A DNA stretch of 5,420 nucleotides from Bacillota bacterium (GTDB lineage: Bacteria; Bacillota; Dehalobacteriia; UBA4068), in the NCBI GenBank assembly GCA_009778255.1, contig WRKD01000080.1:1-5420 (forward strand). The letters are read 5' to 3'. The notes below the pieces were generated by a model that saw nothing but the letters and a program-made list of their open reading frames with translations, had not been told where the DNA came from and did no database searches. This document shows, piece by piece, positions 5,102 to 5,420 of this stretch (positions are counted from its first letter, which is position 1; each line of letters opens with the position of its first letter). Position numbers and translations under genes: made by a program.

Positions 5102-5420
5102 ACTCTTCTCATAACCAGAATTAATACCAATTATTAACAAGACTGCTGGTGTTTATATAAGGCAATGTGTCCAGCTACAGTCACTAATTATAGCAATGGT
5201 AAATAAGTAGAAAGCGCAGGCTAAAGGGCAGGAGCAAGAGTAGATTCAAATAATTATTGGCGAAATAGAGTAATAAAACTAACGGCAATTGCAATTCTTT
5301 TTTCGCACTCTTGACAAGGCAACCTCTTTTTTATTATGGGCACCTCTAGAAACCAGAATAAACACTAACAAAATGATCAAAATGAGACTAATTACCTAAA
5401 TATCCCCGTCATTGCGGACT
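5102..5420 (+). other. Right-hand intergenic region, no gene seen
   Basis: These 319 bp are AT-rich with frequent stops in the frames I read. There is a TTGACA at 5311-5316, but the nearest TATTAT (5332-5337) is only 15 bp away, so a promoter for a gene beyond the window is weak. A palindrome-rich spot (GGCAATTGCAATTC, 5284-5297) is followed by six T, but it has no proper stem-loop. AACCAGAAT occurs at 5115-5123 and again at 5351-5359, with loosely similar flanks. None of these supports a firm call. Confidence 0.5.

Noticed and set aside
5260..5306. Terminator from GCGAAA (5260-5265) pairing with TTTCGC (5301-5306)
   Set aside because: The stem is only six pairs with a 35-nt loop, and no T tract follows it.
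5279..5395. Minus-strand 38-codon frame with a hydrophobic stretch (VISLILIILLVFILVSRG) and basic tail
   Set aside because: It resembles a small membrane peptide or type I toxin, but it has no ATG and no ribosome binding site, and a stop lies directly upstream. AT-rich DNA produces such runs by chance.

Overview
The window looks like an accessory stretch from a low-GC Gram-positive bacterium, most likely a Clostridia-class Firmicute (Oscillospiraceae or Lachnospiraceae-like). The grounds are the moderate to low GC content, strong purine-rich Shine-Dalgarno sequences, a lipoprotein signal, and a set of exported domains common in that group: WG repeats with SH3, RCC1 repeats joined to a copper-amine-oxidase-N-like stalk, and SLH repeats joined to a transglutaminase. 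Placement below class level is inference.

Left flank (about 1-482): a patchwork of remnants. Positions 22-121 are almost entirely tiled by hairpins, starting with a tRNA T-arm-like hairpin and ending in a hairpin followed by five T. Next comes a minus-strand, 30-codon remnant of what looks like a transposase N-terminus (228 down to 136), with a strong ribosome binding site. At 417-482 there is a short GC-rich reading frame that looks like the last codons of a lost gene, possibly a serine recombinase.

Leader (483-646): AT-rich, with an extended -10 promoter at 542-550, an 8-bp inverted repeat and a 7-codon upstream ORF before the first plus-strand gene.

Right part (647-5101): three plus-strand genes for exported proteins. 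The first (647 to at least 1806) is a broken WG-repeat/SH3 lipoprotein gene. Its signal peptide is out of frame with the body, an in-frame TAA splits the body, and its 3' end also looks damaged. The second (1940-3538) is an intact secreted protein with seven RCC1 repeats, a proline-rich linker and a two-part stalk domain. The third (3632-5101) is an intact secreted protein with three SLH-like repeats and a transglutaminase-like domain whose Cys-His-Asp triad is visible. All three would act outside the cytoplasmic membrane, so the group reads as a cell-surface or cell-wall locus. Gaps of 133 and 93 bp, with no clear internal terminator, allow co-transcription but do not prove it. No substrate or pathway can be named.

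Right flank (5102-5420): 319 bp with no supported gene. I see no CRISPR array, intact tRNA, rRNA or intact mobile element. I did not find a clear new molecular system; the most unusual items are the tandem-hairpin element and the multi-lesion lipoprotein gene beside two intact surface-protein genes.
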